DNA of 64,000 nucleotides from Bradyrhizobium sp. AS23.2 (GTDB lineage Bacteria; Pseudomonadota; Alphaproteobacteria; Rhizobiales; Xanthobacteraceae). Where the stretch lies: positions 78,075 to 142,074 of the forward strand of contig NZ_LGHM01000051.1 in assembly GCF_001908185.1 (NCBI RefSeq). Reading direction: 5' to 3'. Positions 55,149 to 64,000 of the stretch are shown one piece after another. Every line of letters starts with the position of its first letter. Positions within the stretch are counted from its first letter, which is position 1. Below the pieces are notes generated by a model. That model did no database searches and was not told the origin of the DNA. It saw only the letters and a list, made by a program, of their open reading frames with translations. A program made the position numbers and the translations under genes.

Positions 55149-58130
55149 TCAGGCCAGCTGGTCGAGCAGCGCCTTGACGTCCCGCAGGACTGGCGTGTCG
55201 AAGCCTTCGGTGAACGAGCCGTGCACCAGCGCGAGGAGGTCGCGAGCTTCCGTGCACCTGCCTTGCTTGAGCCACAGGCGGGCGAGGCTGGTCGCAGCGC
55301 GCAGCCCAAACGTCTTCGCGCTCTGGCGCTCCGCCGCTGCGAGCGCTCGGTGATAATTTTGCTCCGCAGCAGCTTGGTCGCCTCGCGCATTCATCATGTC
55401 GGCTCGAAGTCGATGGAGCTCGACCTCACCGCACCGCTCGCGGGTCGTCTCGATCAGCTGCGCAGCCTCCGCGAGGCAATTCTGCCCCTCCTGCAGATGC
55501 CCGACCTTGACGTGAGCCTCGGCGAGAAAGCAGAGCGCGCGCGGCGTGTGCACGACGGCTCCGGCAGCACGAAGCACCGAGAGCCCCCTCGCGAGCAGCG
55601 CGAGGCCGTCCTGCACCTGTCCAAGTGTTGTCAATGAACGACCGTGCTGAAGCAGTCCGACGCCCAACCAGAGCGGAAAACCGTGCTCGTTCGAGAGAGC
55701 CACTAATTCCTCGGCGTGCCGCCGCGCGTCATGCGACAAGCCGGCGGCCGCCTCGACCGCACACACCTTGCTCAACACAAAGGCCACTGTGAACGGATGG
55801 TCGAGCGAACGGGCTTCCGATAACGCCTCGTCCACACGCGCGCATCCCTGATCGATGTGGCCCAGAAGCGCCAACGTCAACGCCAAGTGACCCAGGCTCG
55901 CGGCGTGCGGGTCGGCCACCGCTATGGTGGCGCAAATCGCGCGAGCAGCCGGATCTCTCAAGCCATCACGCAGCTCGAGAAGGCCGCGCGCTGTCACAAA
56001 CTCGCCGCGAAAGTAGCAACTGGCGCCGTGGATATAGTGACCCAGCAGCAGAGTGGCTTGATCTTTTCTTGTCTCGCCCAATTTCTCCATCTGCTCGGCA
56101 AGGGACACCGCCAGCTCGTGCTCGGCCCGAACCATATGGAAACCCCATTGGGAATAGAGCAGCGGAGCGAGACGATCCGGTCGATCGAGCCGCTCAGCGA
56201 GTGCCCGCGCGCTGACAAGGGTATCGGCCACCGCCGGCGCCGAATATCCCCTGGCTGCCATCAGGGCCCGCCCGAGGGCAATCTGCAGGTCGAGCTCGTG
56301 CTGCACCGGCCGCGACTCTTCGGGCATGTTCGCAAGCAATTCCAGACCCCTCCGCAACTGCGCCACCGCTTCCGTCATTGCCGATCGCGCGACCGCCTGC
56401 TGGCCGGCCTTGAGCCGGTAGCCGACCGCCTTCTCGTTGAAACCGGCCTCGGTACAATGGTGGGCCATGAGTTCGGGCTGAGCAGCCACGATTTCAGGGA
56501 ACTGGCTCTCTAGCGTCGTCGCAACGCGAGCATGGATCTGCTGGCGTCGACCGCGCAGCATGGTGCTATAGGCTGCGTCCTGCACCAGCGCGTGCTTAAA
56601 CGTGTACTCTGCTTCAGGCGGGGTCCCCCGCTGGAAGACCAGTTCGGCGTCTACGAGCCGCGCCAAGGCGCCGTCCACCTGTTGCTGCGGCATGGCCGCG
56701 ACGGCGCTGATCAGCTCATGCGAGAATGACCGCCCAAGGGCAGCCCCGATCTGCGCCATCTCGCGCACGGGCGCCAAGCGATCGAGCCGTGCCAGGAGCG
56801 AGGCATGGAGCGAGGTAGGGATGGCAAGCCGAGGCACGGGCCCCCTCGCATCAAAGCGGTCACCAGCGTCGGCCAGCATGCCGCTCTCGATCACCGCCTT
56901 GATCAATTCCTCGATGAACAGCGGTATGCCATCGGTCCGATCGATGATTCCTTTGACGATCTCCTGGGGCAACGTCTTGCCGCCGGTCACCCGCATGATC
57001 ATCTCGGCGCGCTGGCGATGCGGCAGCCGACTGAGACTGATCAATGTCACGTGCGAGCGCCCGATCCAGGCTGGCGCAAACTCTGGCCGGAAAGTGATGA
57101 TCAGCAAGACCCGGAGGGTGGCCACGCGGTCGACGATGCGGTCCAACAGGTCGAGCGAGGTAGGGTCGATCCAGTGCACATCCTCGAACACCATCAGCAC
57201 GGGCCGGCGCGCCGCCAGTCCCTCGAGCTGGGCCAGGAGAACCCCAAGCGTCTTCTCCTTGCGCTTCTGAGGGGTAAGGCTGAGAGGCGGATAGCCATTG
57301 CCGATAGGCACGGACAGCAGGTCCGCGATCAGAGGGACGGCCTCGCCGAGGTCAGCGTCTGACTCCGCGAGCAACGCTTCGAGCTTGTCCAACCGTTGCC
57401 GGTCCGTATCTTCGCGCCGGAATCCCGCCGCCCGCTCGAGCTGTGAGATGGTCGGGAAAAGCGCGCTGTCCTGATGGTGCGGCGAGCAGAAACGGCGCAA
57501 ACGGATATGTGGATCATCGCTCAGTCGCTCGAGCACGGTCTCGGCGAGGCGCGATTTGCCGATGCCGGGCTCACCCGATATCAGCACGACCGAGCCATCG
57601 CCGCGTTTTATCTGCTGCCAGCGGCGCATCAGCAGCTCGATCTCCTCATCGCGGCCGAGCAGTGGCGTTCTGGCTACACGCAAGGCCTCGAAGCGGCTAT
57701 CGACCGCGTTCGCGCCGATGACTCGCCAGACCGGCACCGGATCGCTGAAGCCCGTGATGGACACGCTCCCGAGAGCGAGATACTCGAACAGTCCACCGAC
57801 GAGGCGGCGGGTGCTGCCGTCGATAACCACCGTATCCGGCTCGGCCAGCGCCTGCAGCCGCGAGGCCAGATTGGGGGTCTCACCGACCACCCCATGTTCC
57901 TGCGACGCGCCCTCTCCGATGAGATCACCGACGATCACCAAGCCAGTGGCAATGCCAACTCGCACTCGCAATCTTGCCGACGGGCCGACATCGAGTCCTG
58001 CCACGGCCGCAACCAATGCTAGTCCGGCGCATACCGCTCGCTCAGCATCGTCTTCATCGGCCCGCGGATAGCCGAAATATGCGAGCACGCCATCATCTAG
58101 GACGACATTACCGCGTTGATTTGCAAGCAC
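55149..58130 (-). pseudogene. Class III cyclase / AAA-ATPase / TPR protein, N-terminus replaced by repeat sequence
   Basis: A 993-codon frame. Residues 11-150 are the second half of a class III nucleotidyl cyclase domain (DDGVLAYFGYPRADEDDAER, RVRVGIATGLVIVGDLIGEG, VVGETPNLASRLQALAEPDT); the SAM domain and first metal-binding Asp (usually FCDLVGST) are missing. Then come a signalling ATPase with Walker A VLISGEPGIGKSRL, DVHWIDPTSLDLLDRI, and TPR-like repeats to the end (LHGS type: LALVHGSFTEGFDTPVLRDV). The first ten codons (MLANQRGNVVL) are encoded by repeat copy 2. Cyclase activity should be lost; the ATPase/TPR part could still be made. A paralogous remnant is at 23.5-24.6 kb. Confidence 0.8.
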
Positions 58131-58268
58131 AGTGCGTCAAAGCTGGCGGTCAGATCCCGATGGTATATCCGTGCTAACGTTATGATCTTGAATTCACGGG
58201 AAAATTCATGCCGCTCGGAGCAATGGCTCCTTCGGCAAGTATCGGAGTCAATCGACTAGGTGGACGCG
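58099..58268 (+). repeat. Dispersed repeat, copy 2, at the truncation point of the cyclase gene
   Basis: Begins AGGACGACATTACCGCG at the exact place where homology of the cyclase gene ends. Shares 'TTGATTTGCAAGCA', 'GATCCCGATGGTATATCCG', 'CTTGAATTCACGGGAAAATT' and 'TATCGGAGTCAATCGAC' with copies 1 and 3. The 185-base upstream part seen in copies 1 and 3 is not present. This junction defines one boundary of the core repeat at AGGACGAC. Confidence 0.75.
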
Positions 58269-58705
58269 AGTGCCTTGCCGTAAGGGTCACCGCCCGCACT
58301 CGCGCGCCTTTGCTTCCGATACCGTCAATGATCAGGAAAACCGTGGTTGGCTTGTGAGGTGATCGCTCGCGCCGCGCACCGGACCACTCCGTACTTAGAC
58401 ACCTCGGTCCGCTTTGCGCCAACAGCTTCACCTCTATTCGATCGGCGGAATGGTGCGCAACCAGGCTACGAGGGCGTCGAGATTCTGCTCAGTCATCTTA
58501 CTAACTGGAATCTGGGAAGTCTCATCGGTGTCCGGACAGGCAAAGCCTTGTTGGCGCGCCCCGGAAGCACGAGGCAGTTCCGGGTTTCTACTCATCGTCC
58601 AGAGCAAGCCTTGATCGCTGCGAACGAGGACGACAATTGCATGTTTCCGCTTTTCGGAACGCGTTTTGGGTGTCACCATGCTTGTGAAAGGACGGGAGGG
58701 CCGCC
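58269..58705. other. Region between repeat copy 2 and VWA gene, no gene recognised
   Basis: About 435 bases. GATACCGTCAA (58318-58328) matches the sequence after repeat copy 1. A minus-strand frame of 81 codons (58434-58679) has no recognisable motif. The last bases hold GGGAGGGCCGCC, the ribosome site of the VWA gene. Confidence 0.4.
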
Positions 58706-59548
58706 ATGCGCTGGTGTGTCTCGGTCGGGGCGGTGCTTGTTGCGGGGGCGATGGTCGGAGGTGACGTTGCTGGCATTGCCGCGCCGACCCCGAACTCTCG
58801 ATTCGCCGACACCAGCCACAGTGTACAGCCCGTCAATGTCGAGCTCGTTATCGTCGTCGACGTCTCCTATTCGATGGATATGGACGAGCTTGCCATTCAG
58901 CGCGAGGGCTATGCACAGGCCATCGTCTCGAAAGACTTCCTGCAGGCGCTGAGGGCCGTTCCGGGCAGCAAGGTGGTAGTGACCTATTTCGAGTGGTCGA
59001 TGTCGGGCGACGAGAAGATCATCGTTCCCTGGCGAATGATCGACGGCCCGGAATCGGCGGATGCAGTGGCCGCCGAGATCATGAAACCGCCGGTTCGTCG
59101 AGGTTCGAGTACCTCGATTTCCGGCGCGATTAATTTCGCGGTGCAGCTGTTCGAAGAGAATCCCTATCGCGGATTGCGGCGCGTCATCGATATATCCGGC
59201 GATGGGCCGAACAACGACGGAGCCCCCGTAACCGGCGCGCGCGACGCTGCCCTGGAGAAAGGCATCATTATCAACGGCCTCCCGATCATTGTGAAGGAGC
59301 CATCCCTCTCGACGACCGATATCGAGAATCTTGATCTCTATTACGAGGACTGCGTGATCGGAGGGCCGGGCGCCTTCGTCATGACGATCAAAGATCGTGA
59401 AAAATTCCAGGATGCGATCCGGACCAAGCTTGTTCGCGAAGTTGCGGGCCTCACGCCAGAGAGCGGGATCGTCCCAGCCGCCGAGAAAGAGCCCCGGGTG
59501 CCCTGTCTGATCGGCGAAAAAAAATCGCAGGAGCGCGGCCGGCGGTGA
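58706..59548 (+). CDS. Exported DUF1194-type von Willebrand factor A protein
   Basis: A 280-residue protein with an export signal (MRWCVSVGAVLVAGAMVGGD) and one VWA domain: VELVIVVDVSYSMDMDELAI holds the metal-ion-dependent adhesion motif (D.S.S variant DVSYS), with RGSSTSISGAINFAVQLFEE (T/S position) and RVIDISGDGPNNDGAPVTGA (second Asp). DUF1194 proteins are common in rhizobia, periplasmic and of unknown function. The C-terminal REKFQDAIRTKLVREVAG fits the family. Well placed start with GGGAGGG 7 bases upstream. Confidence 0.88.
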   Translation: MRWCVSVGAVLVAGAMVGGDVAGIAAPTPNSRFADTSHSVQPVNVELVIVVDVSYSMDMDELAIQREGYAQAIVSKDFLQALRAVPGSKVVVTYFEWSMSGDEKIIVPWRMIDGPESADAVAAEIMKPPVRRGSSTSISGAINFAVQLFEENPYRGLRRVIDISGDGPNNDGAPVTGARDAALEKGIIINGLPIIVKEPSLSTTDIENLDLYYEDCVIGGPGAFVMTIKDREKFQDAIRTKLVREVAGLTPESGIVPAAEKEPRVPCLIGEKKSQERGRR

Positions 59549-59689
59549 GTGTCGAGACAATCATTCAGAGCCGCCGGACGAACAAACTTTAGACAGCTGT
59601 AGCTTATGGCCGCCCCCACGCCGCCGGGGCATTGGAGGTGCTAACGTCCATTCGTGGCCCACACCGACGAATTCCCGCGCTCGTCCAAA

Positions 59690-59755
59690 TGGCGGCTGTT
59701 AAGGGGCGACCGGAAATGGCTTACGTATGGCCAAAACGACGCGACTGGCGAACAG
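59690..59755 (+). repeat. Second short repeat family, copy A (degenerate)
   Basis: CTGTTAAGGGGCGACCGGAA, ATGGCTTACGTATGGCCAAA and ACGACGCGACTGGCG resemble 61834-61905 (CTTATCGAGGCAAACCGGAA, GTGGCTCGCCCGCGGTCAAA, ATGGCGTCTTGGCT) at roughly two thirds identity by eye. No frame is shared. Confidence 0.35.
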
Positions 59756-59819
59756 GTTTTGGAAACTGTGCATCAGCGGGCCGTCGTCAGCATATATTGG
59801 GCCACAAAGGAGGTGCGAT

Positions 59820-60373
59820 ATGGCGACAGCAGCTACCCAAGTCGTTTTTGATACGCCGGCGGCGGTGTTCCAGCTTCCGGCCACCGACGGCAAGACTTAC
59901 GCACTGGACGACGTTGCGGGCGAAAAAGGCACAGTCGTCGTCTTCATCTGCAACCATTGTCCCTATGTTAAAGCGGTGATCGACCGCGTGGTTTCGGACG
60001 CCCGCGTGCTGATGTCGGAGAGCATCGGCTTTGCGGCGATTTGCTCGAACGATGCGGCGAGCTATCCCGAAGACTCATTTGAGAATATGAAGCGTTTCGC
60101 GAAGGCTCATGATTTCCCGTTTCCATATCTCCACGACGAGACCCAGACAGTCGCTCGGGCGTATGGGGCGGTCGTACGCCGGACTTCTTCGGCTACAATG
60201 CCGACCGCAAGCTCAAGTATCGCGGCCGGCTCGACGAAGGGCGCACAACTCCGCCTCGCGCGGGGGCGCCCCGAGAGCTTGTCGAGGCCATGCGCGCGAT
60301 TGCGACCACCGGTCTGGCGCCAGCTGACCAAAAGGCGTCTATTGGCTGCTCGATCAAATGGAAGGACGAATGA
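59820..60373 (+). pseudogene. Thioredoxin-family (TlpA/AhpC-like) protein with a 2-base deletion
   Basis: First frame: MATAATQVVFDTPAAVFQLP, GEKGTVVVFICNHCPYVKAV (redox Cys pair CNHC), GFAAICSNDAASYPEDSFEN, ARAYGAV. A second frame then gives TPDFFGYNADRKLKYRGRLD, EGRTTPPRAGAPRELVEAMR, IGCSIKWKDE and a TGA at 60371-60373. Restoring two bases after GCGGTC (about 60175) would read AVCTPDFFGYN as in relatives, giving 184 residues. AAAGGAGGTGCGAT precedes the ATG. Not a homopolymer, so real damage or an assembly error. Confidence 0.8.
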
Positions 60374-60799
60374 AGCCGATCGCTGTCAACAGGTTTCGTA
60401 TCTGAGACCGCCGCGCGCGGCAGCATTTGCTGCACATGTGCGATTTGACTAGCGGCATCACGAGGGCGCTGCGGCTGCTGCCGGCGTCGCTTCGCCCCCT
60501 TCTCCAGGTCTGCTTCCGGGGCAACACGGACATCAACCGGTGAGAAACCCGGTTAAGTCCGTCGAAAATGACCCGGAGCTGACTTTAGTATGCATCCACA
60601 AACGCCAGTGCGGCGATGTGGTCGGAAACACGCCGGCGCCCAGCTTGCAATCGAAGAGAGCCGCAAGCTTCAACACCGCAGTCGCACCTTGAAGGTGAAG
60701 CTTGAGTGCGAACGCGAGCAGCTTCGTTTGGCGCTCTTTGAATGCGCGACAAACACCGACGACGGCGTTAAAGCGACACCGCAAGATGCGCCTGAACGA
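60374..60799. other. Intergenic region, no gene recognised with confidence
   Basis: A 91-codon plus-strand frame (60590-60865) reads QLAIEESRKLQHRSRTLKVK with a possible coiled coil, but it overlaps the opposite response regulator gene and has no ribosome site, so it is not called. Nothing else was recognised. Confidence 0.4.
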
Positions 60800-61174
60800 T
60801 CATTCCCGACACAGCCGCCCGATATCCTCGACGAGTTCAAACGGGTCGAAAGGCTTCTGCCATAGTTTCACTCCGGCAAAGCGCACCGGGATCACATTGC
60901 TATCGTATCCAGTATAGAAGACAAAGGGTATGCGCTGACGCATCAGTTCGTCGGCGATCGGGTAAGCCGTTTTGGCGTGGAGATTGATGTCGATAATGGC
61001 TACGTCGAAGTGATCGCGTGCCGCTCGGCGGTACGCTGCGTCAAAGTCACCAAATGGTCCAACGATACTTGCGCCGTGGGATTTGAGCGCTTCTTCCAGA
61101 TCGTTCGCCAGGAAATACTCGTCCTCGACGATGAGAACACGGCAACCGTTTAGCTTGTTGTCGCGATCGCTCAT
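60800..61174 (-). CDS. Single-domain response regulator
   Basis: A 124-residue receiver domain: CRVLIVEDEYFLANDLEEAL (acidic pair ED), FDVAIIDINLHAKTAYPIAD (phospho-acceptor Asp in IIDINL), IPFVFYTGYDSNV (switch Thr) and KLWQKPFDPFELV (conserved Lys). No output domain, as in phosphorelay or stress-response regulators common beside HWE/HisKA2 kinases in rhizobia. No kinase gene is in the window. Confidence 0.9.
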   Translation of the reverse strand: MSDRDNKLNGCRVLIVEDEYFLANDLEEALKSHGASIVGPFGDFDAAYRRAARDHFDVAIIDINLHAKTAYPIADELMRQRIPFVFYTGYDSNVIPVRFAGVKLWQKPFDPFELVEDIGRLCRE

Positions 61175-61325
61175 GGCGCGCGCTCGTGGAGGATGGACTG
61201 CCGAGGGTATAAGGACGGGGCCGGCCGATGGTTCCGCGCGACCTAGCGCTCACTTTTGAACATTTCCGCCCAGATCGCGTTACAGGGCTGGACGGCCCCC
61301 TAGTTGAAGCTGCGCGGAGGGGGAA

Positions 61326-61709
61326 TTGCCAGATTTGCCGATTGTCCTCGTAGTGGAGGAGGAAGAACCGTTGCAGGAAATGATTCATGACGCCTTGACG
61401 GAGGGCGGCTTCGACTTGACCACGGTCGCTTCCGGCCAAGAAGCCGTGTCCATGATCGAAAGCGGCGTGCTGAAGTTTTCGGCACTCGTGACCGACATCA
61501 ACGTCAAGGGGCAAATGAAGGGTTGGGATATTGCGCAACTGGTCAGGCAAATCGATCCTGCATTTCCAATCGTATACATGACCGGTGCTGCCGCCGACGA
61601 TTGGGCGTCCGAAGGCGTGCCCAATAGCATTCTGCTGAAAAAGCCGTTTGCCCCAGCGCAGTTGGTTACGGCAGTGTCCCAGCTTCTCAACGCAGGCTCG
61701 CCGACCTAA
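61326..61709 (+). CDS. Single-domain response regulator
   Basis: A 127-residue receiver domain from a TTG start preceded by GGAGGGGGAA. PIVLVVEEEEPLQEMIHDAL has Glu in place of the usual Asp-Glu acidic pair. The phospho-acceptor Asp is in FSALVTDINVKGQMKGWDIA, switch Thr in PIVYMTGAAADDW and Lys in ILLKKPFAPAQLV. It is divergent from the other single-domain regulator, 151 bases away. The all-Glu pocket may weaken magnesium binding (inference). Confidence 0.88.
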   Translation: MPDLPIVLVVEEEEPLQEMIHDALTEGGFDLTTVASGQEAVSMIESGVLKFSALVTDINVKGQMKGWDIAQLVRQIDPAFPIVYMTGAAADDWASEGVPNSILLKKPFAPAQLVTAVSQLLNAGSPT

Positions 61710-61789
61710 CGATCGAAAAGGTCGTAAGGAGGCGCGATTATCGCGCGCGCGAGCGCCAATCGCCATAGCTCCCGGGTGGGAGCCACTTC

Positions 61790-61905
61790 TGCAATTGGGC
61801 CCGTTTGGGACATGCCAACCGGCCCGGAAACTGTCCGCTTATCGAGGCAAACCGGAAGTGGCTCGCCCGCGGTCAAAATGGCGTCTTGGCTCTAACCGGA
61901 CGTTG
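61790..61905 (+). repeat. Second short repeat family, copy B, in a 475-base gene-free stretch
   Basis: Contains TTTGGGACATGCCAACCGG, GAAACTGTCCGCTTATCGAG, CAAACCGGAAGTGGCTCGCC. The type 'gggacatgcc...ctgtccgcttat...ccggaagtggc' looks like a noncoding repeat common between genes of Bradyrhizobium relatives (from memory). A degenerate partner is at 59690-59755. Nothing else was recognised in 61710-62184. Confidence 0.4.
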
Positions 61906-62184
61906 CGCGCCCCAAGACAGGAACTGTGGTATCCTCCGTCAACGCGATGGGACGGTTCAATGAAAGCGGCTGCCCCTCGAACGGCACTTGCTGCGCGTCC
62001 TCGTGTGCTCGCCGGGCTCCGGGACAGCACAAAATGGCCTGGCATCCCCACCTCATAGGCGCTACTCGGCCCGCGCCGACGAGGTGATCGAATGAGTGCG
62101 CCAGGCAGCTGGTGCGATCCGGCCGACGGAAGACCGGTCCGCGTAAGGGGTAGCGCTCTCCCGGTCTCGAGGAGGATCAACGCC

Positions 62185-63354
62185 GTGAAGCGGGACTTCG
62201 ACCTCATCGTGCATGGCGCGACGGGTTACACCGGCCGTCTCATCGCCGAATATCTGGCGACATCCTATCGCGGTGACGATGCTCCTTCCTGGGCGATCGC
62301 GCGACGCTCGATCGACAAGCTCCAGAAGGTGCGTGCCGACATCGGCGCACCAGACGATTTGCCGTTGGTGAAGGCGGATGCCGCCGAGCCAGCCAGCCTG
62401 CGTTCGATGTGCGAGCGTGCGGCCGTGATCATCACGGCGGTCGGCCCTTATCAGCTCCATGGTTCCGGGCTTGTGGCGGCGTGCGCGGCCACGGGCACGG
62501 CCTATGTTGATCTGTGCGGCGAACCGGCCTGGATGCGGCGCATGATCGACGCCCATCACGAGGAGGCGAAACGAACCGGCGCGCGCATCGTCTTCTCCTG
62601 TGGTTTCGATTCCATCCCGTTCGATCTCGGTGTGCTCACGTTGCAGGAGAAGGCGCGCCAGAAATTCGGACGCCCGGCGCGGCGAGTCAAAGCCCGCCTG
62701 CGCAAGGTGAAGGGCGGCATGTCTGGCGGCACTGCGGCGAGCGCTCAGGCGACGTTAGCCGCTGCGGCGCGCGACCCGACCCTGATCCGGCTGCTGACCG
62801 ATCCCTTCGCGTTGACGCCGGGGTTCACCGGGCCCTCTCAGCCGTCGGGCCTCATCCCCGAATATGACCCGCGCATGAACGCGTGGCTCGTGCCGTTCCC
62901 GATGGCGCCGATCAACACCAAGAACGTGCACCGTACGAATTTCCTGTTGGGTCATCCCTACGGCGAGGACTTCGCGTACGACGAGATGATGGTCGCGCCG
63001 GTATTTGGGGAATTCGGTCGCGTGGCGACGGAGACGTTCGCCACGGTGGTTTCCTTGTTCGGGACCAGCGGTCTCAAACCCGGCGCAGGTCCGACCCGGG
63101 ACGAGCGCGAGAAGGGCTTCTACGATATCCTCTTCCTGGGCGAGCTACCGGACGGTGGACGGGTCGAGGCAGTCGTCACGGGCGACCGCGATCCGGGCTA
63201 TGGCTCGACCAGCAAGATGATCACCGAGAGCGCTCTCTGCCTCGTGCGCGACGTGCAGGGCGAGGGCGGCACCTGGACACCGGCCGCGCTCATGGGGCCG
63301 GCCTTGCGCGAGCGTCTGAGCGAGCGCGCCGGCCTCACCTTTCGCGTACGTTGA
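62185..63354 (+). CDS. Saccharopine-dehydrogenase-like reductase (trans-acting enoyl reductase family)
   Basis: A 389-residue protein with a Rossmann N-terminus: RDFDLIVHGATGYTGRLIAE (GATGYTG), AAVIITAVGPYQLHGSGLVA, TAYVDLCGEPAWMRRMIDAH and SCGFDSIPFDLGVL. This is the NADP-binding saccharopine-dehydrogenase-like family that includes mycobacterial trans-acting enoyl reductases. The C-terminal half (GDRDPGYGSTSKMITESALC) is also family-typical. The GTG at 62185 is chosen because GGAGGA lies 10 bases upstream; an in-frame start at 62092 adds 31 Arg-rich residues. Substrate unknown; single gene. Confidence 0.87.
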   Translation: MKRDFDLIVHGATGYTGRLIAEYLATSYRGDDAPSWAIARRSIDKLQKVRADIGAPDDLPLVKADAAEPASLRSMCERAAVIITAVGPYQLHGSGLVAACAATGTAYVDLCGEPAWMRRMIDAHHEEAKRTGARIVFSCGFDSIPFDLGVLTLQEKARQKFGRPARRVKARLRKVKGGMSGGTAASAQATLAAAARDPTLIRLLTDPFALTPGFTGPSQPSGLIPEYDPRMNAWLVPFPMAPINTKNVHRTNFLLGHPYGEDFAYDEMMVAPVFGEFGRVATETFATVVSLFGTSGLKPGAGPTRDEREKGFYDILFLGELPDGGRVEAVVTGDRDPGYGSTSKMITESALCLVRDVQGEGGTWTPAALMGPALRERLSERAGLTFRVR

Positions 63355-63504
63355 GGTAACGCTCAGAACTGCAGCAAATTAGCGGTCTGCGAGCCGGAAT
63401 TTCCGTGGCGACGTCTTTCTATGGCCCGTTGCTGCCGTCGGATTTGGCGCGGATGTCCGCTTCGCTACCCTCAAACTGAGGCTTCGCCTCACGGGCTCCG
63501 GCCG

Positions 63505-63862
63505 CTCTGCACGCTGTAATACGCCACAATACTCTGTTCGAGGAAGCGCGGTGGAATTCAAACACCGATCGAGATTAAGTGGAGGCTACAACTCGGGTCA
63601 ACGTTCGGATATGAGAGGAAGTGAGAACAGCCTCACCAAAACTACGCCAAACTGCGCGATAGCGTCTGGCCGCCCTACTCCCACTCAATCATTAAGGACG
63701 ACACTACCGCGCTGATTTGCAAACACAAAGTTTCAAAGCGGGCAGTCAAATCCCGACGGTATATCCGCCCCAACCTTTTGGTCTTGAATTCACAGGAAAA
63801 TTTATCCGGCTCGGAAGAAAGGCCACTTCGGTAACTATCGGAGTCGATCGATGAAGTGAATA
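63505..63862 (+). repeat. Dispersed repeat, copy 3 (long form)
   Basis: AGGACGACACTACCGCG at 63695 begins the core shared with copies 1 and 2. The 190 bases before it (CACAATACTCTGTTCGAGGA, GTGAGAACAGCCTCACC, ACTCAATCATTA) correspond to the stretch before copy 1. After about 63862 similarity fades. The remaining bases to 64000 hold no recognisable gene. Confidence 0.65.
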
Positions 63863-64000
63863 GTGTTCTGCCTACCGTAAATCACATCCGGCCATATTGA
63901 TGGTGCAGTCCACCCAGGATCGGGCGGCAGACGATATTCCCGGCCCACTCAACGCCACGAGGGACCGGGGCATCCTTTTTCAATGACAAATGAGTTCGCG

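Noticed and set aside
54668..55177. A 169-codon frame between the tRNA-Met fragment and the ATPase/TPR gene
   Set aside because: No ribosome site, low-complexity composition and overlap with the end of the opposite gene.
60590..60865. A 91-codon plus-strand frame as a coiled-coil protein
   Set aside because: It overlaps the well-supported response regulator on the other strand, has no ribosome site and no family resemblance.
44147..63862. The three repeat copies as a CRISPR array or satellite
   Set aside because: The copies are kilobases apart, about 170 bp long and diverged; no regular short spacers exist.

Overview
The window is high-GC alphaproteobacterial DNA, most likely from Bradyrhizobium, Rhodopseudomonas or a close relative. 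The signs are a fused LivM-LivG transporter subunit, several IclR regulators beside CoA-thioester catabolism genes, a BadH-like dehydrogenase, cyclase/ATPase/TPR proteins and a FixNO/FixI-type oxidase set. No rRNA gene, intact tRNA gene, CRISPR array, integrase or intact transposase was seen.

Layout. (1) 1-19.2 kb is a catabolic region for an organic (probably alicyclic or aromatic) acid. It holds the start of an acyl-CoA synthetase, three IclR regulators, a nitronate monooxygenase-like flavoprotein, two branched-chain-type substrate-binding proteins, a LivH/LivMG/LivF importer, an acyl-CoA dehydrogenase, a MaoC-like hydratase, a CaiB-type CoA-transferase, a quinone oxidoreductase-like enzyme, a thioesterase and a BadH-like dehydrogenase. 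It also contains decayed pieces: a LuxR-like segment, an IS200-type transposase tail, an old-yellow-enzyme and a GntR fragment, a frameshifted enoyl-CoA hydratase and a truncated CoA-transferase. (2) At 19.76 kb lies the 3' part of a tRNA-Gln(UUG), which looks like an attachment-site remnant, next to a hydroxyacyl-CoA dehydrogenase remnant. (3) 20-25 kb carries small unknown genes, a PHB-depolymerase-type esterase with a ribbon-helix-helix gene, an acetamidase tail, an internally deleted cyclase/TPR gene and an exported NTF2-like protein. (4) 25.7-40.1 kb is a chemolithotrophic module: a lone groEL, then soxY-soxZ-cytochrome c-fccB on the plus strand, converging with a minus-strand oxidase cluster. 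That cluster has a cupredoxin-like protein, a Tat-exported metallophosphoesterase, a cytochrome c, ccoN, a ccoO fused to two extra haem-c domains, four small membrane proteins, a TauE/SafE-type protein and the copper ATPase ccoI. A SCO copper chaperone is divergent from it.

(5) 40.2-43.4 kb is a run of four consecutive genes (SDR, aldo/keto reductase, MFS transporter, tautomerase), each broken by a frameshift or stop, followed by an intact cupin gene. (6) 44-50.9 kb holds an exported protein, a DoxX-like membrane protein, an exported methyltransferase-like protein and a tightly overlapping operon of a DUF2064-type transferase, a GT-C membrane glycosyltransferase, a radical SAM/SPASM protein and a GT2 glycosyltransferase. 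(7) 51.3-54.4 kb is an unusual trio: an acyl-CoA-dehydrogenase-like flavoprotein without the usual catalytic Glu motif, a PhnD-like protein without signal peptide, and a TusA-like domain fused to a radical SAM enzyme. (8) At 54.56 kb lies the 3' part of a tRNA-Met(CAU), facing the opposite way from the tRNA-Gln fragment. (9) 55-64 kb has a large ATPase/TPR cyclase homologue whose N-terminus is replaced by a dispersed repeat, a VWA protein, a frameshifted thioredoxin-like gene, two single-domain response regulators and a saccharopine-dehydrogenase-like reductase.

How the parts may work together (inference): electrons from sulfide or SoxYZ-bound sulfur would pass through FccB and its cytochrome to the cbb3-type oxidase, with the SCO protein and CcoI supplying copper. 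The liv importer and the CoA enzymes would take up and beta-oxidise an organic acid under IclR control. Two features need caution. Several frameshifts sit in G/C homopolymers (8 C at 11562, 7 C at 21423, 11 G at 40558), so some broken genes may be sequencing errors. A repeat of about 170 bp, at 44.15, 58.1 and 63.7 kb, is not explained by any gene.
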